Notes under the pieces: generated by a model
Databases searched by the model: none
Seen by the model: only the letters and a program-made list of their open reading frames with translations
Told to the model about the DNA's origin: nothing
Assembly: GCF_001931685.1 (NCBI RefSeq)
Contig: NZ_MOOY01000001.1
Coordinates: forward strand, 620,001 to 684,000
DNA length: 64,000 nucleotides
From: Pararhizobium arenae
GTDB taxonomy: Bacteria; Pseudomonadota; Alphaproteobacteria; Rhizobiales; Rhizobiaceae
Reading direction: 5' to 3'
Translations under genes and position numbers: made by a program
Shown here: positions 45,558 through 53,927 of the stretch, one piece after another
Position numbering within the stretch: the first letter of the stretch is position 1
Layout of the letters: each line of letters starts with the position of its first letter

Positions 45558-45836
45558 ATGCGGAATGGATTGCAACGCCTAGGCCTTTTCTATTTTGTTT
45601 TGTGTCTAACGCTGGTGCCGGCCGCCCCTTGCCTTTCGCAGGATCAGGTGACCGACGAGCCCCCTGCTATACCTCTACCGGACATTGAGGGTGAGGATTC
45701 GTCTGGGATAATTCGACCTGAGGAGCCTACAACCCATGGCTTCGACGATGCTCCAGAAGGTAAATCCAATGGCATAGCGGAGCAGACGCCATTTGGCTTC
45801 TGCGCTCCTCCATGTGTCCGAAACCCCTTTGACTGA
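45558..45836 (+). CDS. Small secreted protein with CAPPC C-terminus (1)
   Basis: 92 residues: a signal peptide (LFYFVLCLTLVPAAPCLSQ), an acidic Pro-rich middle and the C-terminal motif EQTPFGFCAPPCVRNPFD. The same ending occurs in the next gene. Two Cys in CAPPC could form a disulphide. No family recognised. Confidence 0.55.
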   Translation: MRNGLQRLGLFYFVLCLTLVPAAPCLSQDQVTDEPPAIPLPDIEGEDSSGIIRPEEPTTHGFDDAPEGKSNGIAEQTPFGFCAPPCVRNPFD

Positions 45837-45904
45837 AAGTTTGATACCTCTCACCCATAAATTCTGTTCAGCACCACCGCACAGCTCAAATAAGGAGCGG
45901 ATCC

Positions 45905-46300
45905 ATGTGGGATGCATTGCAAGATTTACGACCTCATTATTTCCTAGCTTCTATCGCGATACTAAACGCGAGCCCCTCCTTTTCTCAGACGCTACAGCTG
46001 CCCATCCAGATCGTAATTATCGACAAGCATCCTCAACTGGGTCTGATATGCAATGGGCCGAATGGGATTACTACTTGCACCGATACTTCAAAGTATATCG
46101 CTGAAAACACGGCGATGGCAGTGTTCCCCAACGATCCGAACTCAGACATCACCAGTCCTGGGCAAATACTGGGCGGACCCCTGATCGTCGTGCCTGGCAC
46201 CGGACTAGGCGGCATTCCGAGGGAAGGAGTCAACAGCATCTCAGAGCAGCAGCCTTTCCTTCATTGCGCGCCTCCGTGCATTCGTAATCCTCCAAACTAA
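45905..46300 (+). CDS. Small secreted protein with CAPPC C-terminus (2)
   Basis: 131 residues: N-terminal export signal (YFLASIAILNASPSFSQ), a short domain with two Cys (GLICNGPNGITTCTD) and the C-terminal motif EQQPFLHCAPPCIRNPPN, nearly the same as in the preceding gene although the rest is unrelated. It starts 68 bases after its neighbour and the two are probably co-transcribed. Confidence 0.55.
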   Translation: MWDALQDLRPHYFLASIAILNASPSFSQTLQLPIQIVIIDKHPQLGLICNGPNGITTCTDTSKYIAENTAMAVFPNDPNSDITSPGQILGGPLIVVPGTGLGGIPREGVNSISEQQPFLHCAPPCIRNPPN

Positions 46301-46369
46301 CGGATCGTTTGGCGCCGAACGTAAATAAAATAACGTTGATGATGCCGGGTTTGCCAAAGAGGTTTTTAG

Positions 46370-46900
46370 GTGGAAATCGAAAAAATGCGAAGCTTGCTGG
46401 TTGAAATCTACACCTTAACCAGCAGGAGCGATCTGAACCGCGAGTACTATGGCAGGATGCTGGCTTACTACCAACGCCTCTCCATTTGGCTCGATACCGC
46501 GATCGCCGTTGGCACCACTGGTAGCGGCGTTTCCGCACTTACTATTTGGGACACTGCATATGGCGCTTTCGTTTGGGGCGTATTGAGCACGGTTTCGGCC
46601 GTTCTTGCCCTTTCAAAACCCATCTTCCAGCTGAACAAGCAGGTCGAGCGGCTAAGCAAGCTGTTTGCAGGCCACGCCACCAACTATGCCACACTTGTGC
46701 AGCTGGCCAGCCGGATAAGGCGGCGTGAAGAAATCTCCGACGAGATGATTGCGACTTTCGAGGCTGCAGAAGCTAAGTTCGTTGAGCTCTCACAGGACGA
46801 TGACCCCTCTCCTAACATGGCCCTTGCGACGAAATGCGAAACGATCGTCCGGAAACGCCATCCACCTGAATCGGCGTGGTACCCGACGGCGACACGCTGA
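46370..46900 (+). CDS. Two-TM protein, SLATT-like
   Basis: 176 residues with a short helical start, two adjacent hydrophobic helices at about 38-58 and 62-82 (IWLDTAIAVGTTGSG; GAFVWGVLSTVSAVLAL) and a helical cytosolic tail. SLATT proteins, predicted pore-forming effectors in nucleotide-sensing defence systems, have this layout; no SMODS or SLOG sensor gene is next to it, so the assignment is tentative. GTG 46370 is chosen; ATG 46385 is an alternative. Confidence 0.45.
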   Translation: MEIEKMRSLLVEIYTLTSRSDLNREYYGRMLAYYQRLSIWLDTAIAVGTTGSGVSALTIWDTAYGAFVWGVLSTVSAVLALSKPIFQLNKQVERLSKLFAGHATNYATLVQLASRIRRREEISDEMIATFEAAEAKFVELSQDDDPSPNMALATKCETIVRKRHPPESAWYPTATR

Positions 46901-47025
46901 CAAAGGTAGTCCCGCAATATGACGGTGTCCGCGTGTCCCGACACATCCGCATAAATCTCGGCTGCAGCTTGACCGACGACGCGACTTCTGGTTGATTTTG
47001 TGGGCTGGATTCGGGAGAATAATAT

Positions 47026-48072
47026 ATGAGTTTATTTGGAAATGTAACCAATATAGGCGGCCAACTTCAATCAGTAGAAGCTGTTGGGAACGGTCTTCGA
47101 TTTACGATCCTGAATGACCTGGGTGAGCTCATTACGGTCACTCAATTGGCGCCGGTTGATTACTCGGCGACAACGGTCAAGCTGCTTGGCGGGGGAATGA
47201 CACAAACGTTCTTTTACGATGAAGACAAGGTGCCACATCTTGTGATTACGGGAGACGACGCAGCGAATACTTATATTAATTTCATCGCAAACGGAAGAAC
47301 AGCTGAGGAGCACTTGGCGTCAAGAGAAGACGTTTATGCCAATGGACTGTTGTTTGAATACCCAGTTGAAATTCATATGTACGGCGGTGACGATACGGTG
47401 ATTGCGGGTGTTTTTAGCGAAGAAATATTCGGTGGTTCAGGGAATGACACGATCCGCGGGAACCTGGGCGATGACATTGTGCGTGGGGACGACGGAAACG
47501 ACATCCTATACGGAGATGGTTTCGACAACAAGATCTCGCATGACAAGCTCTATGGAGGCAAAGGTAACGACAAGCTCTACGGCGAGTATGGCAACGATGT
47601 CCTCGCCGGGGATAGCGGCAACGATTACATCAACGGAAGTGCTGGCAACGATTCGCTTTCCGGCGGCTCCGGCGATGACGATCTTGTCGGCGGCAGCGGC
47701 AACGACGCTTTGAACGGTGGAAGCGGTTGGGATTCCTTAAATGGTGGTTCGGGGGACGACATCTTTAAGTTCACGCTAGTCGGAGGAAGCCACTACGATA
47801 TCATTGAAGACTTTACGGCCGCTGATGACAATATCTCGCTTTCGAAAGCAGCGTTCACGGCCATAACTGGAACAAGTACTCTTAGTTCGGGCCAGTTCTA
47901 TAAGAGCACTTCGGGAGTAGCTCATGACGCGTCAGACCGTATTATCTATGAAACGGACACCGGTGAGCTGTACTACGATTTTGATGGCAATGGGTCAGGT
48001 GGAGCCCAACTGGTAGCAATTCTTGATGCCAATCTGTCGATTACAGAGACGAGCTTCTTGCTGTCTGCGTAG
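47026..48072 (+). CDS. RTX-type calcium-binding secreted protein
   Basis: 348 residues. From about 120 to 245 there are at least nine nonapeptide RTX repeats of the GGxGxDxLx type (GGSGNDTIRG, GGKGNDKLYG, GGSGDDDLVG). The C-terminal segment DIIEDFTAADDNISLSKAAF is typical of substrates of type I secretion. No enzyme domain is visible in the first 120 residues. No ABC/HlyD genes are in the window, so export must use machinery elsewhere. Ribosome site GGGAGAAT upstream of ATG 47026. Confidence 0.9.
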   Translation: MSLFGNVTNIGGQLQSVEAVGNGLRFTILNDLGELITVTQLAPVDYSATTVKLLGGGMTQTFFYDEDKVPHLVITGDDAANTYINFIANGRTAEEHLASREDVYANGLLFEYPVEIHMYGGDDTVIAGVFSEEIFGGSGNDTIRGNLGDDIVRGDDGNDILYGDGFDNKISHDKLYGGKGNDKLYGEYGNDVLAGDSGNDYINGSAGNDSLSGGSGDDDLVGGSGNDALNGGSGWDSLNGGSGDDIFKFTLVGGSHYDIIEDFTAADDNISLSKAAFTAITGTSTLSSGQFYKSTSGVAHDASDRIIYETDTGELYYDFDGNGSGGAQLVAILDANLSITETSFLLSA

Positions 48073-48080
48073 TCAACCTG

Positions 48081-48138
48081 GATCTTTAACAAGATCGAAC
48101 TGATAGAGCTCTCATCTTTGCCTCGCCAAGATGAGAGC
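48081..48138. repeat. Two tandem inverted repeats after the RTX gene
   Basis: GATCTT-TAAC-AAGATC at 48081-48096 and a perfect 11-base pair of arms at 48108-48118 and 48128-48138 (GCTCTCATCTT and its complement, 9-base loop). No T run follows, so they may be weak terminators between two converging units. Confidence 0.65.
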
Positions 48139-48153
48139 GATAGATATGAATTG

Positions 48154-48429
48154 TCAAACCTTCGGCGGCCAGTGCCAAGTGTTGGGCTCGCCGGTCTCGG
48201 CGTAGTTCACCGAGCCGCGCCATTCCTTCTCGCGCTCCTCGTCGCCGACGTCGGTCATGATCCGGAGATTGGACATGCCGCTGTTCGGATCGTCTTCGAG
48301 GATGTCGCGCCAGACCTTGGTGATGACGGCCGGGCGGATTTCGCCGTTTTTCATGACGTAATGCACCATGCGGCCAACCGTGACCTTCTGATTGAACTTG
48401 GTGCCGAATTCCTGCTCCTGCCCTGCCAT
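48154..48429 (-). CDS. Small phage-like protein, 91 residues
   Basis: Starts MAGQEQEFGTKFNQKVTVGR; contains VHYVMKNGEIRPAVITKVW, a small beta-rich fold also found in hypothetical proteins of rhizobial phages as I recall them. Frame is open to 48498, but ATG 48429 has GGAGAG upstream. Function unknown. Confidence 0.6.
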   Translation of the reverse strand: MAGQEQEFGTKFNQKVTVGRMVHYVMKNGEIRPAVITKVWRDILEDDPNSGMSNLRIMTDVGDEEREKEWRGSVNYAETGEPNTWHWPPKV

Positions 48430-48442
48430 TGTGAACTCTCCT

Positions 48443-48775
48443 TCAGTGTCCAAGCGTGAAAGCGGTGATCGCAGCGACCGATGCAAGGAACCCGCCATAG
48501 GAAATCACGATCGAGGCGCGCTGCGCATTCGGGTCTTGCGCCGTGAACTGCGACAGCGTGCCAAGCAGTGCTGCCGCCAGCGCGAAAGACCGGGCGACAT
48601 CGCCGCCCAAGACCAGAATGCCAACGATGAACGCGATCGCGAAAAGCACTCCGAAGAAGGCAAGCGCGAGTTGGCGGGTTTCGGAAATGCGCAGGGTCGT
48701 CGGTACCGGCGTGCCCCTGTCGATCGTCTGATCGAGGTACGGGTTCTTGTAGCCGTGGTCTTTCTTCGTCGACAT
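48443..48775 (-). CDS. Membrane protein, 110 residues, phage-like
   Basis: A polar N-terminus (MSTKKDHGYKNPYLDQTI), then three hydrophobic segments from residue 38 (QLALAFFGVLFAIAFIVGIL onward). Similar in size to phage holins, but there is no diagnostic motif. It lies 13 bases upstream of the next small gene on the - strand. Confidence 0.55.
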   Translation of the reverse strand: MSTKKDHGYKNPYLDQTIDRGTPVPTTLRISETRQLALAFFGVLFAIAFIVGILVLGGDVARSFALAAALLGTLSQFTAQDPNAQRASIVISYGGFLASVAAITAFTLGH

Positions 48776-48874
48776 CTTGGGGGCTCCTTGTCGCTGCATC
48801 TGCCCTCGATCGAGGACACATGAAGAGACAAGCCGGAGGCGTGGCAACCTCCGACATCCTCATTGTCTACGCTT

Positions 48875-49195
48875 TCAGCAACGTCGCCGGAGCTCGACGA
48901 GGTTCTGGGCATCGGTGCGCCGCGCAAGGGCGTATTCCGGTTCCAGGATGCGGGGTTGCCGCACCTCGGCGGGGGTAGGTTCGTTTTCAGCAGGCGTGAC
49001 GCGAACATCGGCCACCAGATCGGCGACCTTGTAGAAGTCGTGCACGGCCAGCAGCTGATCGTCGGCGGCGGTCGTGACGACGAGCGGCACCTCCGAGCCG
49101 TGATAGGCAGAGGCCGGGAGCGCGCCGAACACAACGGCGGCAATCATTGCGATGCACGTCAGGGGAATGAGCATAAGAACGCGGTGTCGGGTCAT
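48875..49195 (-). CDS. Small secreted protein, 106 residues
   Basis: Signal peptide MTRHRVLMLIPLTCIAMIAA ending at ASA, then a mature part with an unremarkable charged helix (VADVRVTPAENEPTPAEV, ILEPEYALARR). No family recognised. Probably belongs to the same small - strand group as 48154-48775. Confidence 0.5.
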   Translation of the reverse strand: MTRHRVLMLIPLTCIAMIAAVVFGALPASAYHGSEVPLVVTTAADDQLLAVHDFYKVADLVADVRVTPAENEPTPAEVRQPRILEPEYALARRTDAQNLVELRRRC

Positions 49196-49528
49196 AGGGA
49201 GCCTTTTCGGTTCATGAAGCTGGTTGCGGGGGCCTGAGCCCATGGAGACTTGTAAATTCTGCTAGGTAAGCAGCGCATTGGCGAAAACAATTCCCATTCT
49301 GCCTTCGGCTATGAACCGCCAAGAGCGGACATCGCCATGTAAGGGAATAAATGACCAAGTTGGGGCCGATGGCCGACCTTCCGCTGCCAGGACACCAAAC
49401 ACCAAAAGCGGACATCAGAGTTCCTGCCGACATGGCGGCTTCTGGCCCTAATCTCACATTCATTCGTTGTTGAAAGATGCGGCAGGACTACGACTTGGGG
49501 AAGATGGATCCATCCGCGAATAAAGTGA
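49196..49528. other. Non-coding stretch with scattered GCGGACAT words
   Basis: About 330 bases without a supported gene. The words AGCGGACAT occur near 49325 and 49407. A related word (TGTCCGCTTT) appears near 52840 in another gap. They look like degraded short intergenic repeats. Confidence 0.35.
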
Positions 49529-50467
49529 TCAACGCTCGTAAATCTCATAGTCGTCGATGCCGAAGTGTTCCTCTACGATGCGCTTCATCGCAGTCTCTAG
49601 GATCTCGCCGCTCTTCAGCGCGCTCACCAACTTCTTGGCGCGTTCCGGTTGCCCGGAACCATATAGAGCCATCGCTCCCCGTACTAACGCTGCGCTGAAT
49701 TCGCCGTCTTGGATGTTCCCGGTGAAGTGATCCTCCTTCAGCCCGGCGAACCGGGTATACAATTCCGCTAGACCATCAGGCACGCAATCCGACAGACGCT
49801 TGTCTTTCCGCCACCGGGCAGAGCGTTGCAGGATTTGGTCTAGTGTGTGGGTGTCACTACCAAACACGAATGCCATCGCCTCTGCCATAGCACGGACCGA
49901 CCGCTTACCCTTTTCGTCACATTGCCCGTTGCGACAATGTTTCGAATGGTGCTGGACGAAATCAAACTCGATGCAGTCATTTAGATCCAGATCGCCGTCG
50001 ATCAGAAACTCTGAGACTTTATCGCTATTATTGAAATACCACTCGCCGCTTTTCTCCCGTAAAGGTCCCAGATCAGTCGAGGGGTCGTAAGGAGTGAGAT
50101 CGGGAAGCGCGTCTGGCTGCAACTCGGAAATCAGGAAGCGGTAGATTGGGTAGCGGTAATTGGTTTTCTCTTCGACCCAATAGATGCGCCTTCCTTGGAT
50201 GAGTGTCTTCCAGTCGTAATGCCAGGCGACACTTCCGTAAATCGAACCATAAGCCCAAGTATTTGCCGAAAAGAAGTTGACGCAGGTGCGGGTGGCGTCC
50301 AGGCGGCTGCCGCCGTTGACCAATCCTGCTCGCAGAAAGCCGTCTTCGAGAATGCGGCGGGCTTCCTTGAGATGTGCAATGTGGGAAACCCGTTCGAACT
50401 GCGTGCCTTGGACTGCGTTTAGGCCGTCGCCAGGTATCGAGATTCTGTATTTGTCCCATTCGGGCAT
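49529..50467 (-). CDS. Unknown protein with ADP-ribosyltransferase-like N-terminus
   Basis: 312 residues. The start resembles DarT-type ART folds: FERVSHIAHLKEARRILEDG, then NFFSANTWAYGSIYG and IYWVEEKTNYRYPIYRFLI, giving an H...G...YG...E pattern. The second half is helical and unrelated to anything I know; it has a small His/Cys cluster (HHSKHCRNGQC). An enzyme that modifies a macromolecule in defence or a toxin is possible. Placed opposite to the Shedu and DUF4145 genes. Confidence 0.45.
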   Translation of the reverse strand: MPEWDKYRISIPGDGLNAVQGTQFERVSHIAHLKEARRILEDGFLRAGLVNGGSRLDATRTCVNFFSANTWAYGSIYGSVAWHYDWKTLIQGRRIYWVEEKTNYRYPIYRFLISELQPDALPDLTPYDPSTDLGPLREKSGEWYFNNSDKVSEFLIDGDLDLNDCIEFDFVQHHSKHCRNGQCDEKGKRSVRAMAEAMAFVFGSDTHTLDQILQRSARWRKDKRLSDCVPDGLAELYTRFAGLKEDHFTGNIQDGEFSAALVRGAMALYGSGQPERAKKLVSALKSGEILETAMKRIVEEHFGIDDYEIYER

Positions 50468-50667
50468 GACGCGTTTTCCTACAGGTTTGCGCTCGCAAGC
50501 TCTAATTTCATTCGCTAAAGGTCAAGCTCGACTGTGCAGCGCCGAGATAACATGCCATCACGTAAGACACGAGGTCAGCGTCGGCGTGGGTGAGCGTTGC
50601 AGGACATTTGGTTAGCAACCCAGAATCGCGATAACCGTCTTCTTTAGTTTTGCCTGAGGGACGGCTA

Positions 50668-51417
50668 ATGAATCGCGATTTGTGGGAAGTAGGTTTTAAA
50701 ACTCTGCCTAAGTGGACGTGTCCGCACTGCCAAAAAGGCTCACTGCTGACGATGCACAATTTTCCTCGGTGTGAAGAAACCGAATATTCCAAGGATGAGC
50801 AGAATAAACCGGATTCCGAGCCTGACTGGACTGTTGAACGGTTTGTGGCGCTGATGAAGTGCGAGGTTTCGACCTGCGGCGAAATTGTAGTGGTCGGGGG
50901 TGATCGGCAAGCATGGATGTTAGAAGACTACGAACATCGCACTCAGTCTTGGGAAAGCATCCTTGTTTGCGGGTTCATACGTCCAGCGCCCCATATTATC
51001 CCTGTCTCGGGAAAACTACCGCACGAGTGTGCGAAACAATTGAAGAAGGCTTTTGAACTCTATTGGGTGGATAAGGCCGCTGCTGCGAACCGCCTGCGCA
51101 TTTTCGTGGAACGGCTGATGGACCATTTCAAGGTGCCGTTGAAGGGGAAAGGGAAGAAGACAAAGATTCATACCCTCGACCTGTCGGAACGAATTGACGA
51201 ATTCGACACGATGAAACCGGGGCACAAGGACGCTCTTGATGCCCTTCGTCATGTGGGCAACTACGGCAGCCATGAGGGGCAGGCTGATACTCAAGCGCTG
51301 CTGGATTGTTTCGAGCTGCTGGAAGATGCGCTGGCCGAGCTGATTGACGAGAAAAAGGCGATGCTGGCGGCAAAGGCCCAGAAGCTTATCCAGAACAAGG
51401 GCAAAAATACTTGGTAG
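50668..51417 (+). CDS. DUF4145 domain protein
   Basis: 249 residues: two CxxC pairs at the N-terminus (WTCPHCQKG; CEVSTCGE) suggest a zinc ribbon, then a helical DUF4145 domain (LPHECAKQLKKAFELYWVDK, ANRLRIFVERLMDHF, LDALRHVGNYGSHEG). DUF4145 is HEPN-related and common next to restriction and other defence genes. ATG 50668 follows GAGGG. It lies 96 bases before the Shedu gene on the same strand. Confidence 0.75.
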   Translation: MNRDLWEVGFKTLPKWTCPHCQKGSLLTMHNFPRCEETEYSKDEQNKPDSEPDWTVERFVALMKCEVSTCGEIVVVGGDRQAWMLEDYEHRTQSWESILVCGFIRPAPHIIPVSGKLPHECAKQLKKAFELYWVDKAAAANRLRIFVERLMDHFKVPLKGKGKKTKIHTLDLSERIDEFDTMKPGHKDALDALRHVGNYGSHEGQADTQALLDCFELLEDALAELIDEKKAMLAAKAQKLIQNKGKNTW

Positions 51418-51513
51418 GGCGTCGTGAAACACCACTGAGCCTTTTACACCCCCTCGAAAGAGGGTGGCAAGGCCGCTCTCGTCCGGAAGCGGACTAAAGC
51501 AGCGCGGGGGAAG

Positions 51514-52740
51514 ATGCAAAAATTCACGAAAACAACCAGTGGAATCGTGCTGGAATACTCGCCGGACTTCGGAACCAACGGGGAATGGATACGGGACGAG
51601 CTTCAGAAGTCCAAGCAGGTCCGGCTTTCAAGCGTGTTTTCTTTCACGCCAGCAGACCTGCTGAACCCACCAGCGCCCGGGCAGGACCTGTCCCATTACG
51701 AGTACCGATTCACGTTCGGGACTCTTCAGGGTAGTTACTTTAAGATCGCAGGCAGGGTGCTCGGGATCAAGAACGACTTGCTGATTTGTCAGAACATCCC
51801 GCTCCGGCGACAGGTGTTCGCGGCTGAGCGGAACATTTCCATTTTCGGCAAGTTAGCTGACCTTCTCAATCACACTAATCCTATCGTGATTGGAGGAACG
51901 CGGCGGGATGCCATCCCCAGGAGTGTCTTCGAAGAGCTGCTCAAGAAATTTCCCAACACCGTTGAGCTCAATCACTACGCCGGTGCTCGCGTACACATGA
52001 TCCTTGCGCACTACCTGGACGGGATGAAGGACGCGCGAGGTCGCTATGAGAGCTATCTCAACAGAAAGTCGTTGATCGGCGGGGCGGTCGCACTCGACCT
52101 AGATGTGCTGAAGAAACTCGAGGTCGAAAAGTACGTCCTCATCCGCGACCTCATAACGGACGCACTTATGACGAAAAAGAATTGGTCAGAGGACGACTGG
52201 CAGAAGCTCATGCTCTCGTTCCTACTCCTGCTTTTCCCTAAGTACATAAAGGTTTTACAAAATGTGACGATTCACGACTACTACACCGATCCTGCGAGGA
52301 AAACGGACCGCTACATCGACATCGCCATGGTGGACGCGAACGGCAATCTTGACGTAATCGAAATCAAGAAACCGTTCGATGACAAGATTCTCAGAAAGAG
52401 CACCTACCGCGGGAATAATGTTCCCACGTCGGAGCTCAGCGGCAGCATAATGCAGGCGGAGAAATACCTTTTCCACCTGTCCAAATGGGGTGTCAAAGGA
52501 GAAGAGACCTTAACCAACCGGTACGCTTCGGAGCTACCGCCTGGTCTGAAAATCAGAATCTCTAACCCAAAGTCGATCATCATCGTCGGGCGCGATGAGG
52601 TCGGGGGAGCAGGCATGACCCAAGGCCAGTTGCTCGACTTCGAGATCATCAAGCGCAAGTACGCTAACATGATGGATATCATCACGTACGATGACCTGCT
52701 GCGTCGACTGAACCATACGATCGCAGCTCTGGGGGCTTAG
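51514..52740 (+). CDS. sduA: Shedu anti-phage nuclease (SduA, DUF4263)
   Basis: 408 residues. The C-terminal part is a PD-(D/E)XK nuclease of the Shedu type: Asp269 in RYIDIAMVD and the pair Glu283/Lys285 in VIEIKKPF, followed by the conserved block ELSGSIMQAEKYLFHLS and KSIIIVGRD. The N-terminal 200 residues are the variable sensor part. Single-gene defence against phage; some members form tetramers that cut DNA. All catalytic residues are present. Confidence 0.85.
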   Translation: MQKFTKTTSGIVLEYSPDFGTNGEWIRDELQKSKQVRLSSVFSFTPADLLNPPAPGQDLSHYEYRFTFGTLQGSYFKIAGRVLGIKNDLLICQNIPLRRQVFAAERNISIFGKLADLLNHTNPIVIGGTRRDAIPRSVFEELLKKFPNTVELNHYAGARVHMILAHYLDGMKDARGRYESYLNRKSLIGGAVALDLDVLKKLEVEKYVLIRDLITDALMTKKNWSEDDWQKLMLSFLLLLFPKYIKVLQNVTIHDYYTDPARKTDRYIDIAMVDANGNLDVIEIKKPFDDKILRKSTYRGNNVPTSELSGSIMQAEKYLFHLSKWGVKGEETLTNRYASELPPGLKIRISNPKSIIIVGRDEVGGAGMTQGQLLDFEIIKRKYANMMDIITYDDLLRRLNHTIAALGA

Positions 52741-53114
52741 TACCAGCGGAAAGCACCTTGATCCGATTCCTCCCCAATTTAGAGCATCCCAAGATGACCG
52801 CTTCTGGCGCAACTGTGACCCGCGTTGCCACTGCGTCATGTCCGCTTTGTAGCAACAGCGACCGGTGGCTCGATGACCATTTTGAAGGCGCAAAAAGCCG
52901 TTCCACTTTATGAACCCCCTTCGTCTGCTTCGGGCGGCAGCGGAAATGATTTCCACTTATGCAAAAGCTGCCAGTGCGAGTTCGGGCCCGACTGCAAAAA
53001 ATTTTCAGTGTTAAGTCGGCCTGGCGTCGGCAGTTCCGCTCCCCCCCGCGCTTCGGCTTATGACCGGGCGGGGATGCTCCGCTGGACTACTTGGCATTGA
53101 ACTCAGGAGTAGGC
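52741..53114. other. Gap after the Shedu gene
   Basis: About 370 bases. A + strand frame at 52825-53100 encodes a Cys-bearing segment (HLCKSCQCEFGPDCKKF) but has no ribosome site and odd composition; I do not call it a gene. Otherwise nothing recognisable. Confidence 0.4.
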
Positions 53115-53306
53115 ATGAACAAAGTCATAGAAGCAAAGCTGGGGATGTATGACGCCTTGATGGCTATGCTGAACAAAGGTCAGTGGGTCGCCTGGCCGAA
53201 CGGCAACCAGTACTTCGTAATTAAGCCGGAGGATTTTCGCGAACTCATGGAGCCGTATGATCGGCTCCTTGATGCCGAGGATGTTGCTGAGATGCAGTCA
53301 GAATGA
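53115..53306 (+). CDS. Small acidic protein, 63 residues
   Basis: ATG 53115 has AGGAGT upstream. The product (MNKVIEAKLGMYDALMAML...) is helical and acidic, ending AEDVAEMQSE. It recalls small phage or plasmid modulators but has no known family. Confidence 0.5.
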   Translation: MNKVIEAKLGMYDALMAMLNKGQWVAWPNGNQYFVIKPEDFRELMEPYDRLLDAEDVAEMQSE

Positions 53307-53459
53307 GCAGCCGTTAGCGTTGCACGCTTTTGGTGCATTGGCATGCATACCTCCAGGATCATATTCTGGGCGATAATTCCTCGGTTGACCTACGGGGGCG
53401 CGCGCCGCCGGGATTACCCTACCTACCACTATCGCAATCACCCTAAAGAAAGGATGGAT

Positions 53460-53852
53460 ATGTCATATACCGAGATCGAGAACCTTAAGGGCGCTTTGCG
53501 TGCGCGCCTGCGCCGCGACTTCGTTGAAGTGCCAAGCGCCCGCGACACAAGCCGGAGAGCGCATCTTGAGGTATGGGAAAGCAAGCGTGGCCGCCGAGTT
53601 ATTGGCATAGAGTTCGACCATTCTGATCGTGTCAATCTGTGGCTTACCCGCCTAGGCATGCCACGCGACCTGCCACCAACGATCGAGCGAGTAGATAAGG
53701 ATCCGAAAGGGCGAGGCTGGACCGACACGAAAGGTGACGGCGCGAACAGCAACCTGTCTGGATACACGCAGTTTGTAACCAGGCCGATCGCCAGACTCGG
53801 CATCAAGACCCTGGATGAGGCGATGCTAGTATTGGATGGACTATGCCCGTAG
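53460..53852 (+). CDS. Hypothetical protein, 130 residues
   Basis: ATG 53460 (MSYTEIENLKGALRARL) after AAAGGATGG. Basic N-terminal helix, middle with RRVIGIEFDHSDRVNLW. Not recognised. Sits 75 bases before the HTH gene, same strand. Confidence 0.5.
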   Translation: MSYTEIENLKGALRARLRRDFVEVPSARDTSRRAHLEVWESKRGRRVIGIEFDHSDRVNLWLTRLGMPRDLPPTIERVDKDPKGRGWTDTKGDGANSNLSGYTQFVTRPIARLGIKTLDEAMLVLDGLCP

Positions 53853-53927
53853 TGCGAATCATACGAGTTCGCGGCCCCAAAGAAGGCGCCCGGTGCCGCC
53901 CGAAAGTTTGATTGGTAGAACCTTCGA

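Noticed and set aside
47402..47770. Short tandem repeats as a DNA repeat array or CRISPR
   Set aside because: They are the codons of RTX nonapeptides (GGxGxD) within one open frame, with no spacer structure.
52825..53100. 91-residue Cys-bearing frame after Shedu
   Set aside because: No ribosome site, poor composition and no relation to a family; only the segment with four Cys looked tempting.
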